From the NCBI RefSeq assembly GCF_949628215.1, contig NC_134279.1:12134041-12198040 (forward strand): DNA of 64,000 nt, in the 5' to 3' direction. The translations under genes and the position numbers were made by a program. The notes under the pieces were generated by a model. It worked only from the letters and a program-made list of their open reading frames with translations. It did not search any database and was not told the DNA's origin. This document shows positions 35,861 through 48,340 of this stretch, in pieces; the stretch's first letter is position 1, and every line of letters starts with the position of its first letter. This DNA is from Phalacrocorax aristotelis (lineage: Eukaryota > Chordata > Aves > Suliformes > Phalacrocoracidae).

Positions 35861-38624
35861 TAGGAAATATTTGACAGAGGAATATGTTCTTGGTTCTGTT
35901 GAACCACGTAGACGTAGGCAGACATGCCACTACACACATGCTTCCAATTTTCAAAAATTCTGGAGAGAAAAAATAATGTTTCCCCCATCCCATCTCTAAA
36001 ATATTTGCTTTCTATGTATTTATCAGGGCACTACGCTTGCTTGTAGGCTCAGTCTGTCTTGTGTGATGTGAGCTTTTTTCTGTTATATATGTAACTTTAC
36101 TGAAAAAAACGACAAGTTTGAGTAAGGGATTTTTATTTCTCACTGTGTAAAAGAGGACCTCACTCTGGTCCTCTTTTGGTTTTGTGACCTCTGAGGTCAT
36201 GCTGGATTTTGGAGATACCTGTATGCAGACTGCTGGGGCTGAGGAGAATTAGTTTGTCTTTATTATGTGGTCTGTGTTTCACAAGAAGCAGCTTGTGAAG
36301 GCATGACTGCTGCTTTTAAAGTAGAGAATAAGCTGTCCTCACCTCTCAATGCATGTGTACCATAAGGGTGTAAAAATCTTTGTGTTCCAGTTTGCTTTTA
36401 TTGGCATACCATTTTTGTGGGCAGAAGTGCTCAGATCACCTGTTTAACTGCTTTCGTGAACTGAAGAAAAGTAAACCATTAAGAAATGAAGCGTAGGCAC
36501 AAGCTATTTTATTTTTAGGTTTTTATTTTTTTTAGTTTCAATATTATAAATTGATTCAGTCAACTGGAGATATAGACTAGATTTAAGAAAAGGCGTCTGT
36601 TTATTGTATTGTTTTGGCTGTTCCATTTGCATTATTTCAGTGAAGTTTTAATGAAATTGCAAAGAAATAACACTAATCTGGATCAGAATGTTTGGTCTGA
36701 GTGTATATTTTTAACCTGGAATCTGTGCCTAATACTTTTGATCATGGCAGTGTAGGACTGAGCCCTGTAGTTTGAAATTATTCAATAACATTAAGATTGG
36801 ATTTACAACAGCTTTTGTGTCATCTCCTTGCTGAAGTCATAGAAGAGTTGTAATAATTATCTAGGTCTGTGAACAAAGGAAAGCAGTTAAAAGTAGGGTG
36901 AATTGTGCTTTATACAATACTCCATGCATATGTAGTATAGGGTTGATTTCAACATATTAGGGAAGATGATTGCAGATGCAAATATTGTTCAGTATTTTTC
37001 ATTGGCTGCTAACAAAGAAGGAAATCTCTGTTGTAACAAGGGGAATTATTAATGTTTCAAAGTTTTTTAATTACCTTTGAAAATTTTTCTCAGACTTGAC
37101 TTTGAAGAATGACTAAGAAATATCGTTTACGTGATAGTTCATTTACTGCCAGCCAATTAATTGAAGTAGCAGGTCAGCCAAGAGAGACCATAAAGACAGA
37201 TATATAAGAAATATAATGTCATTTTAGTGACAATGAAAGGAAGAAGCAGAAGGCATATGTAATTCATATGTTTAATCATAAGGCATTGTATCGCATGCTC
37301 TGTATGTCAGCAGTCTTGAGGGACTTTGTCCTCTTCCAGTAAGATGACTTTCTGTAGTGCTCTGTGGCGCTGGGTCCCAATTACCATGGGACTGAGCCAG
37401 AATTTAGCTGAAATACTCAGTACTAAAGCTGTGTAGGGGATCTTACTTCAGTGTGAAATACTGGTGGTGTTGGGGTTTTTTTTTCTGCATGTATAATTTG
37501 AACTGTAAGTAGTGCTATATCAGAGGCGAGAAAGAAAACATGAGGTGGGCATTTGGGCAGGGGCTGTCCTACTGGAGGGAACTGAGTTCTTGTGAAAACA
37601 TAGTTTTTATGTCTTTCACAGGCCTTGTATAACTCAGTAAAAACATGGTTAGTGATTCTTTAGATTTTGTTAATGGTTTTAGCAAGAGCCGAAATAGCTT
37701 TCCAAAAAGAAGAAAAGATCCCCCTCAAAATTGTCTGCTTTGTGTACAAGCAAGCACGTTTTATTTTTCTGCTCTCTACTTCCACCTGCTGAAAATGTTT
37801 CAGTCTCCAACCTAATCAGCTCTTTACTCCTCTTCAGACCAGCTGTAGGAAATCAAATGGAGATAATAGTGTGAATCAAGTTCAGGAAGTTTCAAATCTG
37901 ATCAGAATCTCTGGCTACATCTTACGTCAATGCCTACAGTAGTAAGTTTCTAAAATACAGGAAATTACACTCTTGAAAATTAAGTGTTCAAGTGATGTAT
38001 CTCCATTAAAAAAAAGGGTTTTTTTCTTTTTTTAACTAGTGATATGATGCTGCTCCGCATCTCTGGGTATGTTACAATATTCTCTCCATGCATGTTGAAA
38101 TGATAAACGATTGTTGCCCTGTCAGTACAGGAGCATGAGATTTGGTTAGTATGGAGGGAGATATTATATTTGCTTCTTAATATTGGATTTAATACTTTTC
38201 TCCTTGCTCGTGAAACTCATTTGCTTGGAATTAACTGAAACTTGGAATTCTCATGTAAATTCAGGACTACAGTATCATGAATTATTGAGAAAGTTGAAAC
38301 ATGTTTAATCTCCTGTATATGTACGTACATTTCACTAAACCACAAATGTCATCAGGACTTTTTCAGCATATATGTCTAAAAAGGAATGTCAGATGTGGCC
38401 ATAAATGTATAATTTGAATTATAAGAGTAGCTTTTTACATTAGCCTTTGCTAGTAGAGAATTGATCTGATGTTCAATATGAGGTATCACCTTAGTGTTAC
38501 ATGTTGCCAAGATATCCTTTTTACTGCTATATTATTGTAGAGTACTGCCTCTACAGTAGTACTGGCTTTTGCTTTGGCTTCTCAGGAGAGTTCACCACAT
38601 GTAGTATATAAGGAAATACATTAG

Positions 38625-39038
38625 AACTCAATGAAAAAGATGTCTGGACCTGTATTTTTGTGTATTTGTAAAGCTCATGAAAAAGGCTGGCACAACGATG
38701 CAATAGAGCTATGGCAACTGATGATCGATAATGCCGTAGGAACCAACTCATTAAGCAACCTATTGTGTTATTTAAGCGTTCAGTTGGCTAATCCAAAACA
38801 GATGAGTGGGCTAGAATGGCAGAGTCTTTGTAATCTGCTCAAGGTAATAATCATATTTCCTAATGATACCTTAGGCAGCCAAGAACCATCCCACTATGAT
38901 GTTTTCCTGACTTCGTTGTTTGTTTGTGCTAACATCATAAGCATGACAGGAGAAGCAAAAGACTGCTTTGTTCACCTTGTGTTTGCTGTGAATATCTGTG
39001 CTGATGACCCCTCTGCTGTTCAGCTCTGTTGGAGTTGA
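38625..39038 (+). CDS. longest forward open frame, unidentified, doubtful
   Basis: The frame is open for 138 codons, with the first ATG at 38631 giving 135 residues. Its translation has a mixed composition including three Trp and several Cys, and a helical-looking stretch CKAHEKGWHNDAIELWQLM that faintly recalls helix-repeat proteins. Inside it, CTGCTCAAG|GTAATA at about 38836-38850 would be a passable splice donor, so the coding part could also end there. Against it: AT-rich DNA of this length is expected to give about one frame this long by chance, there is no upstream promoter or Kozak context (AACTCAATGA), and I recognise no family. I list it because it is the best forward frame outside repeats, not because it is convincing. 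Confidence 0.15.
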   Translation, partial: NSMKKMSGPVFLCICKAHEKGWHNDAIELWQLMIDNAVGTNSLSNLLCYLSVQLANPKQMSGLEWQSLCNLLKVIIIFPNDTLGSQEPSHYDVFLTSLFVCANIISMTGEAKDCFVHLVFAVNICADDPSAVQLCWS

Positions 39039-40970
39039 AGCTGCTTTTTAGGACTGAAGGTGTGCCTTCCGTCTATAGAAGCATGGAATACTGTCCCATA
39101 GCACAGGGGTCCTTCTCTGAAATGCTTCCAGTATGTTTTTAAATCAAGGAGACTTTTTGTGTGGAGTGGTGTGTAAGTCTAATGAGTGATTTTACAGCTG
39201 AATGGTTCTGATACTGATCTCGTGAATCATTGTGAATCTCTACTAATTTCTGTATGTTTTAAAGCAGTGAAAATATGATCTGCAAATATGTGCATTACAT
39301 CCGTACTGCTGACAGCAACATCAGTAAGGGTCGGGGCTCGTGGGTTGTTTAACCTTTGCAGTGTCCTGTCTCGCCCCAGAAAGATGTAAAACATGAGAAA
39401 TTTATTCATTAAGCAAAATTACGTTGCCCTGTAAATGTGCATGTTGGTGATGGCTTGTTTTAAAATGTTACAAGACCCATAAAAATCCTTGAAATGTATT
39501 TATTGGTTCGGAGAAATGGAGCTGCAATGCTTCCAAAATAGATATTAGTAAAACTCATTCAAGCACTGAAAAGTCATAAGGCAAAACAGAAGTCAGAACA
39601 TTAGTAAAGTTCAGTTGGTCGTTGAGAAAAAAGATGAAATACACATAGTGCAATGTATATATTGTCTTCTAACCCTTGATACATATTCTGCAAAGCATTA
39701 GTGGCATGCTCCTGCAGGATATTGTCAGTGCTTTAGAAATCACAGGTATTAGACACAAACTGATCTGTAGCCCTGTCAATGTGTCCTTCCCCAATTACCT
39801 CTCAGCATGGGATTTTTCCTTTAACGTATCCCCCAGCTCATTGCCAATTTTAACTAGTTCAAAAAAGGAATTTCCATAACTTTTCTCCAAATAACATTTC
39901 TTACTGAGTATCACTGTAAGTTTTCTTGATACTTCATCTAAATTTACATTCTCTTCAGTTCATCTGATGTAGCAGAATTTTACATTTCTAGTACCATCCT
40001 AATGTTATAATCTTACAGTCTCTTAGATGTGTTTGCATACATTTACAGCTTTTGCTGATTTTTATAGTCCTTTTCATCATGTGTTCAGTATTTACTGTTT
40101 TTTAAATCACAAGTAGCACTTCCCACACTTAAGAATTGTGAAGGTTTAGCTGCAGTTTTTATTTAGGTTCTATCTAGATTATATGCTTTCTTTTAGTCAG
40201 CATTATTCATTGCCCTTTTTTGCTTTCTCTGCATCCCTAAGATAAAATAGTAACCTGTGACTCTAACCCCTATTAATGCAAAATCCTTTTGGATCCCATT
40301 GTTTGAAGACAAGAAATGTGGTTTGACAGAGCGCAGAAAAGAGAATTAAACAATCTGGGTTTTTCCATGAAAAATACGTAGCAATTGGAAAAATCATTAA
40401 AACCAAGAAGCAGATAAGTCCCATTCTGTGAAGGTTTGATTACCAGGGTTGTTTGTTACATACTTGTGACTGTTTTGAAAATTTCTGCAGACATACTTTT
40501 AAACCAAAAGTGTACTTTCTACTGTGCAGTTTTATTTAATGTTGTGTTAAGGTAAAATGAGGCAGAGATTTGATGCTGCTGATGTAACTGAGATACAAAT
40601 GATGTTGTGCTAAAACTGACAGAAACTGTCGTTCGGTTTAGTCCTTTCAAGTAGTAAAGCAGAGAGAGCTCTTATTTTCCTGGTCCCAATTCTGAGTTAT
40701 ATATCCATATGGCTCATTTTCTTTACTGGTACAGATTTCAGTCACATATTTGGAACATATTACTTCTTAAGTGAATAAATTATGAGCACATGCTGCGCAA
40801 TGTACTTTGTATTTTAATTAGAAATGATAAACCGTGTATCTGCATTCCTGTCTGCTATGTTACATTGAAAATGAAGAGCTGGGTTGAGGTGTTCTGTGAG
40901 ACAGAACTAAATGATACCGTAGAAAACCCTGCATATATTATTTCAAATTTGATTTGTAATTTGGAGAGGG

Positions 40971-40993
40971 TATTATTATTATTATTATTATTA
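40971..40993. repeat. (TAT)n microsatellite
   Basis: A pure trinucleotide run of about seven and a half TAT/ATT units. Confidence 0.92.
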
Positions 40994-41594
40994 ATTTCTG
41001 TGAGAGGAAGAAAAGAGATTTATTTTTCATGTCCTAAATCTTTCCTCTTCATCCTCTTATCATCAGTGTTTGCCTCCACAAGGAAGAGACTTTCCATCAC
41101 CTGGTGATCAGAGTGTATTGCTTTTAAACAGATTGTCCTAGCTGGGTTCACAGAGATTTTAGCACTCAGTGTATTGAGATAACACCAACTTGTCATTGCA
41201 GGCCTAACCCACAGCTGAATCCACAGGGAAGAGAACAAAGACATTTGGTTTAGCTGTCTTTAAAATGCTACCTCATGTAACTACAGTGTGAATGGCTGAA
41301 ACATTGTAATACATAGTTACTAATGCCTGTGGAAAAATCAGAGGAAAATTTATATTTGAAAAAAACTGTACTAATGGATTTTTTTTTTTTTATTTGAGAA
41401 AATATCTAAGGAAATACATCATTCAGTTACCCATCAGTGTTTTGTATTTTTGCTTAAATTAATTTGTTGCTTGTTATACCATCCTCCTCTTCTAATTACC
41501 TTTGATAAAGGTTTGCCAATTTATCTAAGGTCCAATCCACCACCTTAAATAAAGATTAAGAACAGGAACTAATAAACAAGAAAGAAACAGATCT

Positions 41595-41607
41595 TGTGTG
41601 TGCGCGC
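41595..41607. repeat. short alternating TG/GC tract
   Basis: TGTGTGTGCGCGC, a 13-base alternating purine-pyrimidine stretch of the same type as the longer one at 24.7 kb. Confidence 0.8.
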
Positions 41608-44563
41608 TTTGTGAAAATGTTCCTGGTGATTCTAAGCAACTGACTGAAAGGAAGACAAATGCAAAGCTATTTTATAAAATGACTAACGTGCCACAGTAAA
41701 TAAACAAACAAGCAAACACCATTTACCAGAATGACCTTAGTGGTTTGATGGTAGTGGCAGGCTACTATTTTCATAATACTACCACGTGCCTGGTTGCTGT
41801 TGCAAGTAGTTTATCCTGGTGAATCCAACAGAATGGATTGCATGGCGCTTGTGCACATATTAATGAAGTTTGGAAAATGTTTTGGCTGGATAATGAATGA
41901 ATAAGGACTTTAAATATGTCTACATCTCAGTATAGTTCCTCTTGGAAAATACAGTGAAGCAGCAATCCTTTTAGATCTCTGTAGAGCAGTGGGACACATC
42001 TGTGTATGGTGGGTCAGTAGGCACCATCACCATCTCATGACATTTTTCTTTTGTTTAAAAGTAATGTTAATAGTCCACAAAGATATTTTCAAATGAACTT
42101 GATTTGTGTCTTCCAGTTTTATCAATACTTTAAAAACACTCTGGAAACTCTTAAACGTATTAATTTTTCAAAATCTGTTGCTATTTTATTGGTTGAGAAA
42201 AAGCAGAAACACCACAGCAAGTTCCAATACTAACTTTAGATTTAGAAAAAAAGGGTTCTAGAAACTCATGTTATTTTGCAGTTTTAAAAATAATGCTGTT
42301 GGATGAGCATCAAAAGTTAGCAAACAGTGAGTGTTCCTCCATCAATTTAAAACACTAACCTCCCGTAGTCAGCCATTCAAAGAATATTATATAACCAAGA
42401 TGGTAGCCCCTTATTATGGTGTTTAGCTAATGGACTGCAGCTTTTATGACTAATCATTAGTTTAGGGATTTAGCTATATAGAGAATGGGCACAAAATCCT
42501 TCTTTAATCTTCTTTCTTTCACTAAAATTGCGACCACTATAGGATATTAAGGTAACATAGTGATCTTTATAATGGTTTTGGGAAAGTCAGTTTTAGTAAT
42601 ACGAGTTAGGCAAATCTACTTTCTAGTCTTCAGAATTGTAAATTACATATTCACAATTCATGAAGCAAAAGCTGTTCACTGCATACTAACCTTTGTAATA
42701 TAGCAGTGGCTTGGCTTTATGCATACTGTGTATACAGAATAAAATCTTTCATATTAAAAAAAGTTCTCATGCAATAGGTAGCATGCTTCTTATATCTCTA
42801 TAAATGTAAAAAATGGCCCTGAGTTTTCAGAATTTGTGGCTGCTCATTTCTGGTGATTATTGTTTTCTGTAGCTGTTTTTTAACCACTTGAATATTTACA
42901 CGTGGGCCCTTCATCTGTTAAATGGCAGGACAACCCAGATAATAGTCTCAGTTATGACAAATCTAAATTTTGTAGCGTGATGCGAGAGAGAGATATGGTT
43001 GTAATTTGGGTAATGTTGGCTCTGATCCTGGAAAAGATTGACTTTTTCCTAGCATAGATAGAGAGTTACTGGAGTAGACATGTTCATCTTTATGCATATG
43101 TGTAAGTGAAATCAGAACTAAGCGAACTTCACAGGTTTTAATTTAATTTTAGACTTGTCTTTTTTTTAAAATTTTTTGTCATACTGTTTTTGCCTGCTCT
43201 TCACTAGTAGTTACGCAGTTTGGTTTCAGTCATTCAGATGCCTGAAGGCAGAAATAGGTCTTACATAGCTTACATGAATGTAACTACATTATAGTTTATT
43301 TTCTACAGGCTTGACAATGTAATCATACCTTCTGTGACTGAAACACAAAAAAATATTGAAATTTCTTATTTTTAGTTAGAAATCACAGAGTAAATAAATT
43401 TTACAAAGGAGTTAATTTTAAAGATGGGAAAAATTTGTCACTTTTAATATGAACCTGAGGAGCAAAAGGTAGGGGTTTCATCAAATTATGAGTTACAACT
43501 TATTCGCTTGTTTTATTCAGCACATTTCGGTCATTACAGAAGTCATACTACAGTGACACCAGTAGTTACAGAAATATTAAATATTTAGGCATACGTGTCT
43601 GAGAAGCAAGCTGATAAGCATTGTGGAGACTATGTGGATTGAGAAAATGAGGAACAAAAGTCTCCAAGTTACCTGCACAAAGGTATAGTTGAGTCTGCAG
43701 TGAAACAGTGAAGACTCATAGGCTCGGTTATTAGTAGCTTCTTCCTTCTGATGGTCACTGTTACACAGCACATACAAAATTCCTCTATCAGCACAGGAAA
43801 TACTTGTGATACTGTTGTTCTAATTTAGTTGTCAAATACGTTCCTGGTTCTTTTACTGTGATTTACCGTCACTTTGCTCCACCACTAGTCTTGTTTGCTT
43901 CAAGGGGCCACTCATATAATGAGCTTTCATGAAAATACGGTCACGAGAATGTGTTTGCAGTTGACCATTTTCATTGTTTGTAAGTATCAACTCTGTAATG
44001 AAGTATTGGATGAACTTAAGTGTATACAGCATTTGTTTCATAAGCATTGCACTGTGCTTCTCTGAATACATTATCTCCATCCTGAATAAGTGGAAACATT
44101 TGGATAGCACAAAAGCAAGCAAGTCAAACTTTGTATTTAAGTTGCTTTATTTATGTGCAGATGCAGAGTAATATTCAGAATGCTTTGAAAGTCTACCACT
44201 AGCTCACTAAGGCTTCTAGCATGCCTGGATGCCTTTGTTAATATCCAAGGCATGGTGAACAAAGAACAGTTCAGTAATGTTATTTTGGATAATGGTATAG
44301 TTCAGTCAAGATGAGACTGCAACTCTTTTCACTCAACAGTTCCCAGGTATGTGACGTGGATGCTGTTATACTGGCAGACAGCAGTGGCAGTGCCTGGAAA
44401 GCAGTTGAAGAAAGATGGTTGACTGACCAGAAGCATGGCTGAGCTTGTATTGTTAATATTACATGGTGTCAGCATGAAATATAAAGGTATTCTTAAAGTT
44501 TTTTTTCTAAATAAAGTAATTGAAGTTCACCAACCTAAAAGTGTTGAGCTCTCAATGAAATAA

Positions 44564-44598
44564 ATCGGACTTTTGCATAGTAAATGCAAAAGTCAGAT
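44564..44598. other. hairpin-forming inverted repeat
   Basis: GACTTTTGCAT (44568-44578) and ATGCAAAAGTC (44584-44594) are perfect inverted copies around a five-base loop AGTAA. After one mismatch the pairing resumes for three more bases (ATC with GAT), so 14 of 15 positions pair. It could be a small cruciform, a short RNA hairpin if transcribed, or the core of an old palindromic transposon. No flanking target-site duplication was evident. Confidence 0.7.
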
Positions 44599-45529
44599 GG
44601 TGCACAGCTCCAGTGTGTAAAACTTAACACTGTGCAGGAGAATGGACTGCAAGAACTTTATGCATTCACATTTGAAAAAAGAAGTATGAGTAAGAGGGAA
44701 AATTGTTGCCTTGTTCGGAGTCCTGGTATTGTTACAATCTCAGGGAATTTTTGAGCATAATACATTTGGTATTGAAAAAGAAATACCGAAGAAGTTAGAT
44801 TGGTTCGTAATAGAGCTGAGCATATTCACACATTTTGTTGAGTATGTATTTTACATATCGTATAATTTAGAAGAGAATGGTAGGGTGAACTCTGAGTTGT
44901 GGAAAAAGAATTATAATGATTCAAACGTGCTGTAACTCTTTCTGAGGGTGGAAAGTAATATAAGTATCAAACTGAACAACAACAACAAATTGAACCTTTT
45001 ACATAGAAAACTGTTAAAAGAAACCTTCAAGTTATGTTTTGTATGCGAATGACAAAGTTGCAAAATACATATTTGGCAGAAGAAAAAAAAGAATCTCAGG
45101 TAAGTTGAGTAATCTGAAGTGTAAATGAGTTATATATATTTTTCAGCCTATTAACAGTAAGAAATGGTATATCAGAACCTTAGAAAGAACATAAATATCA
45201 CTATAGGGGGTCTCTCTGTAAACTTTTCCAAAAGCAAGGATTGGTATGACTGAGAAAACATTTCATGACAAAGAAAATGAAACAAAAGAACAGTTTTTAG
45301 TGTTACGTATACATAGTTGCTGAAACTAGGTGAATAAAATAGAAGACCAAGCTTGACCTGTGAATATGTATTTTGATCTTATGTGTACCGCAAACAGTTC
45401 TTTCACCAGTGTGTTCAGGCACTGCGTAGAATAGTTTGTGTGTGATTAAAGTGCTTTTTTTAGATGTCTAGTTTTCATTTGAAGATATCGAGAGGTAGAA
45501 AATGAATTACTTTTCTTGGTAATTTTTTC

Positions 45530-45810
45530 CTAATGGTTAGTTTGAATTTGTCTGGCTTCGGCTTCTAGCTACTGAGTTGTGTTAAGCCTTTTTGTGTTAG
45601 AGACCTGTAGAAGCCCATATTTTCTCCCTTTGGAAGTGCTCCTATACTGCTGTCAAGTCACCTCTCAAATTTTCTTTGATGAACTGAGCAGACTGACATC
45701 TCTGAACATTTTTACAAGCAGCAGTGAAATAAATTTTTTACCTCTCCCTGAATGGTTTGAGATAGTTCTTTATAATGCCAGTCCTCAACATCATTTACCA
45801 TGCTACCATT
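45530..45810 (-). mobile_element. ancient CR1-type LINE fragment (reverse)
   Basis: The plus-strand text matches, from recall, the reverse of an old amniote CR1-like reverse-transcriptase end: TTTGAATTTGTCTGGCTTC, then GTCAAGTCACCTCTCAAATT, then TTTGATGAACTGAGCAGACTGA. In better preserved copies this reads as AAGTCACCTCTTAACCTTCTCTTTGATAAGCTGAATAGATTGAGCTC-type sequence, encoding the LFSL-like end of the ORF in reverse. Divergence is much higher than in the other CR1 copies here, with many substitutions and indels. The boundaries are approximate. Confidence 0.6.
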
Positions 45811-46789
45811 TTTGAGCTCATCACCCATAATTTTTTTGATTTCTTAATGATTTATATGTTGCATAAGATAATCCCTAAATTTAACTTCCAAGGAATCCTG
45901 CTTATGTTTATATTTGACTAATGACTGTTGTTTGAAAGCTGCTTTGGGCATTTATCTGCTAATCTGTTCTAAATTCAAATTAGTGTAAGCTTCAACAATA
46001 CTGGATAGTGCTAATACTATAGTTTAAGGGTTTTTTTTTTGCCAAGCAATATATGCTAGTAAAACAGACTTCTTACAAAGGTATCTATTAATTTATATAA
46101 TTATCTGTGGAAGCCAGAATGGACTATTCTGTATAAAACATGTTAAATGTAGTTTACTTTAACACTGAATATCTTCTTTTCTTGTGGTCAGTGCTGCACT
46201 GATTGCCCCATATTTTCCTCAATGATGCTGCTTGCTATTTAAAAGCATAACTTGAACGCCCCCAATCTGTAGAATATCCCTGTTGTGTACAAGTTATGCA
46301 AAATTAATATCTCCAAATCGGGAAGTTCCTCAGGTGAATCACTTATGACTCCTGAGCACTAAATAATGAGGCTTGCTAATTTAAAAGAAGTTCTTGATCC
46401 ATAGTCATAGTACTTCTCGTTCTCCTTCCAGTACACTTCAGCAATTGAAATCTTCAGTATTGTGAAGTTGAGGGTTTTTTTTCTTCTGCATTACAGGCTG
46501 GACCTCAAAATATAGGTTCTTTATTCTCCATTTTCTTTCAATGTTCTGCAACCCAGTTCTAGTTTGTATTTTTCTGTCCTGTGTTTTCAACGTCTGTGGT
46601 TCTTTATCCACAATAAAAAAGAAAAAAAGAAAAAAGCAATTATATTTTTAATGTGCATTTTCTATGCCATGTTCATTCCAGACATATTTTAAACAATATT
46701 GTAACTTTTCAGTCTTTGTCATCCAGGAATTTCAAGTAATACCAGCTTTGTCCCATTTCTTTTCAGCAGTATCTACTTATGAGGCTCAA
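45811..46789. other. AT-rich spacer between two CR1 copies
   Basis: AT-rich sequence without a recognisable gene. An A-rich low-complexity tract of AAAAAAG-like units lies at about 46612-46637. Some of the left part may be unrecognisable remains of the ancient CR1. Confidence 0.5.
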
Positions 46790-47591
46790 AAATTAGGCCC
46801 ATGTGAACCGCATGAGGTTCAACAAGGCCAAGTGCAGGGTCCTGCACCTGGGTTGGGGCAATCTTGAGTAGCAATACAGGCTGGGGGATGAAGAGGTTGA
46901 GAGTAGACCTGCAGTGGAGAACTTGGGGGTACTGGTGGATGAAAAGCTGCACATGAGCCAGGATTGTGTGCTTGCAGCCCAGGATACGGTTGGTCTTCTG
47001 GGCTGCATCATACAAAGTGTGGCCAGCTTGTCAAGGGAGGTGATTCTGCCTCTCTGCTCTGGTGAGACCCCACCTTCAGTGCTGTGTCCAGCTCTGGGGC
47101 CCTCAGCACAGGAAGTACATGGACCTGTTGGAGTGGGTCCACAGGAGGGCCACAAAAATTATCAGATGAATGGAACACCTCTGTGAAGAAGGCTGGGAGA
47201 GTTGTGGTTGTTCAGCCCGGAGAAGAGAATGCTCCAGGGAGACCTTATTATGATCTTTCAGTACTTACAGAGGGCTTATAAGAAATAAGGGGACAACTTT
47301 TTAGCAGGGCCTGTTGCAATAGGACAAGGCGTAATGGTTTTAAACTAAAAGAGGGTAGATTCAGACTAGATAAAAAGAAGAATTATTTTTTGATGAGGGT
47401 GGTGAAACACTGGCACAGGTTGCCCAGAGAAATTGTGGATGCCCCATCCCTGGAAACAATCAAGGTCAGATTGGACGGGGCCCTGAGCAACCTGACCTAG
47501 TTGAAGATGTCCCAGCTCATTGCAGGATGCTTGGACTTGATGACCTTCAAAGGTCCCTTCCAACCCAAACCATTCTATGGTTCTATGATTT
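46790..47591 (+). mobile_element. CR1 LINE, 5'-truncated (forward)
   Basis: A roughly 800-bp CR1 copy. It opens GGCCCATGTGAACCGCATGA and AACAAGGCCAAGTGCAGGGT, reverse-transcriptase sequence, and ends CAACCCAAACCATTCTATGG TTCTATGATT, the typical 3' tail. The frame from 46914 contains ENLGVLVDEKLHMSQ and [10 protein letters not shown]1 ORF2 motifs. The frame then breaks near 47070-47090 and similarity continues in another frame with GRPYYDLSVL. The 3' UTR part includes TGATGAGGGTGGTGAAACAC and GTTGCCCAGAGAAATTGTGGATGC. Minus-strand open frames here (such as 46793-47155) are shadows. The copy is dead. Confidence 0.95.
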
Positions 47592-48059
47592 TCTTATTTG
47601 GGCCAGATTGTAATGATGGCTATGAAAACAAATTCGTGTTTTCTTTCTGTCCTTTCCAGGTTTGCTCATAACTCCCAAATGTGCTATATTTGCTTGGTTA
47701 GTACTCTCCTTTTCAGCTGTTGTGAATTGTCAGGCTGTTTTGACTAGCATTTGGTTTAGTAGAAATAGCTTCTCTGTCTGTGGATGCTGATATAGCGCCT
47801 TCTCTGCAGACCACAGAACTGGCATCTTGAGCTCCACAAAAGTTGGTGTCAGCATATCCAATTATTTTTTTCATTCTTGTTTGAGTGTAAGGATTTTAAA
47901 AATCATTCTTTTCTTTAACATGCTCTGAAGAGTCACACACTTACCAGTTGTATTTCCACGTTGTCTTACTATCATCTGCACTTTTTAAATCAGTATCCTA
48001 GGTGTACCAGAAAATTTAATAGTTATGATGCGTCTTGGGCACACATCTTGAGCTTTAAG
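47592..48059. other. unique spacer
   Basis: Unremarkable sequence between the CR1 tail and the next old repeat. No gene or element recognised. Confidence 0.5.
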
Positions 48060-48340
48060 AACAAAACAACCACTATATCAGTTCAGACTGTAGGCTCATC
48101 TCTCCTAATACCTTACCTCTTCAAAAGCATCCGATAAACAAATACAGGAGGAGCAGAGCAGAGTAGAATGATCCTTTCCTCGCATGTCCAATCAATGGCA
48201 TTAGCAATTTCCTGAGGAATTGCATTCCAGATCATTATGCTTAATAGCCACTAATGGATTTATCACCTCTTTTTAAGAGACCTCAAACATCTGGCTGTTG
48301 TGCTGTTGTTGTGTTCAGTATTCTAACAGTTCGCAGTTCA
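48060..48340. mobile_element. ancient amniote interspersed repeat, class uncertain
   Basis: The segment aligns by eye with an old repeat I recall from turtle, crocodile and bird genomes. Matching landmarks in order are GCAGAGTAGAATGATCCTTT, AATCAATGGCATTAGCAATT, TTTCCTGAGGAATTGCATTC, GATCATTATGCTTAATAGCC and ACTAATGGATTTATCACCTC, corresponding to GATCCTTCC...GCAATTA...TTTCCTGA...GAGGTTGCATTC...CATTGTG(C/G)TTAATAGCC...GATGGA...TATC in that repeat. It has no long open frame. I am not sure to which transposon class the family belongs, and the orientation label is arbitrary. Confidence 0.5.

Larger units (their letters stand above)
35870..45529. other. AT-rich non-coding stretch
   Basis: No confident gene. 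It holds one 138-codon open frame (38625-39038), a (TAT)n microsatellite (40971-40993), an alternating TGTGTGTGCGCGC tract (41595-41607) and a hairpin (44564-44598). Segments near 41740-41900 and 42320-42560 are non-repetitive and read like possible conserved non-coding DNA. Poly-T runs occur near 41380. Confidence 0.6.

Noticed and set aside
46793..47155. 120-codon minus-strand open frame
   Set aside because: Antisense shadow inside the forward CR1 copy.
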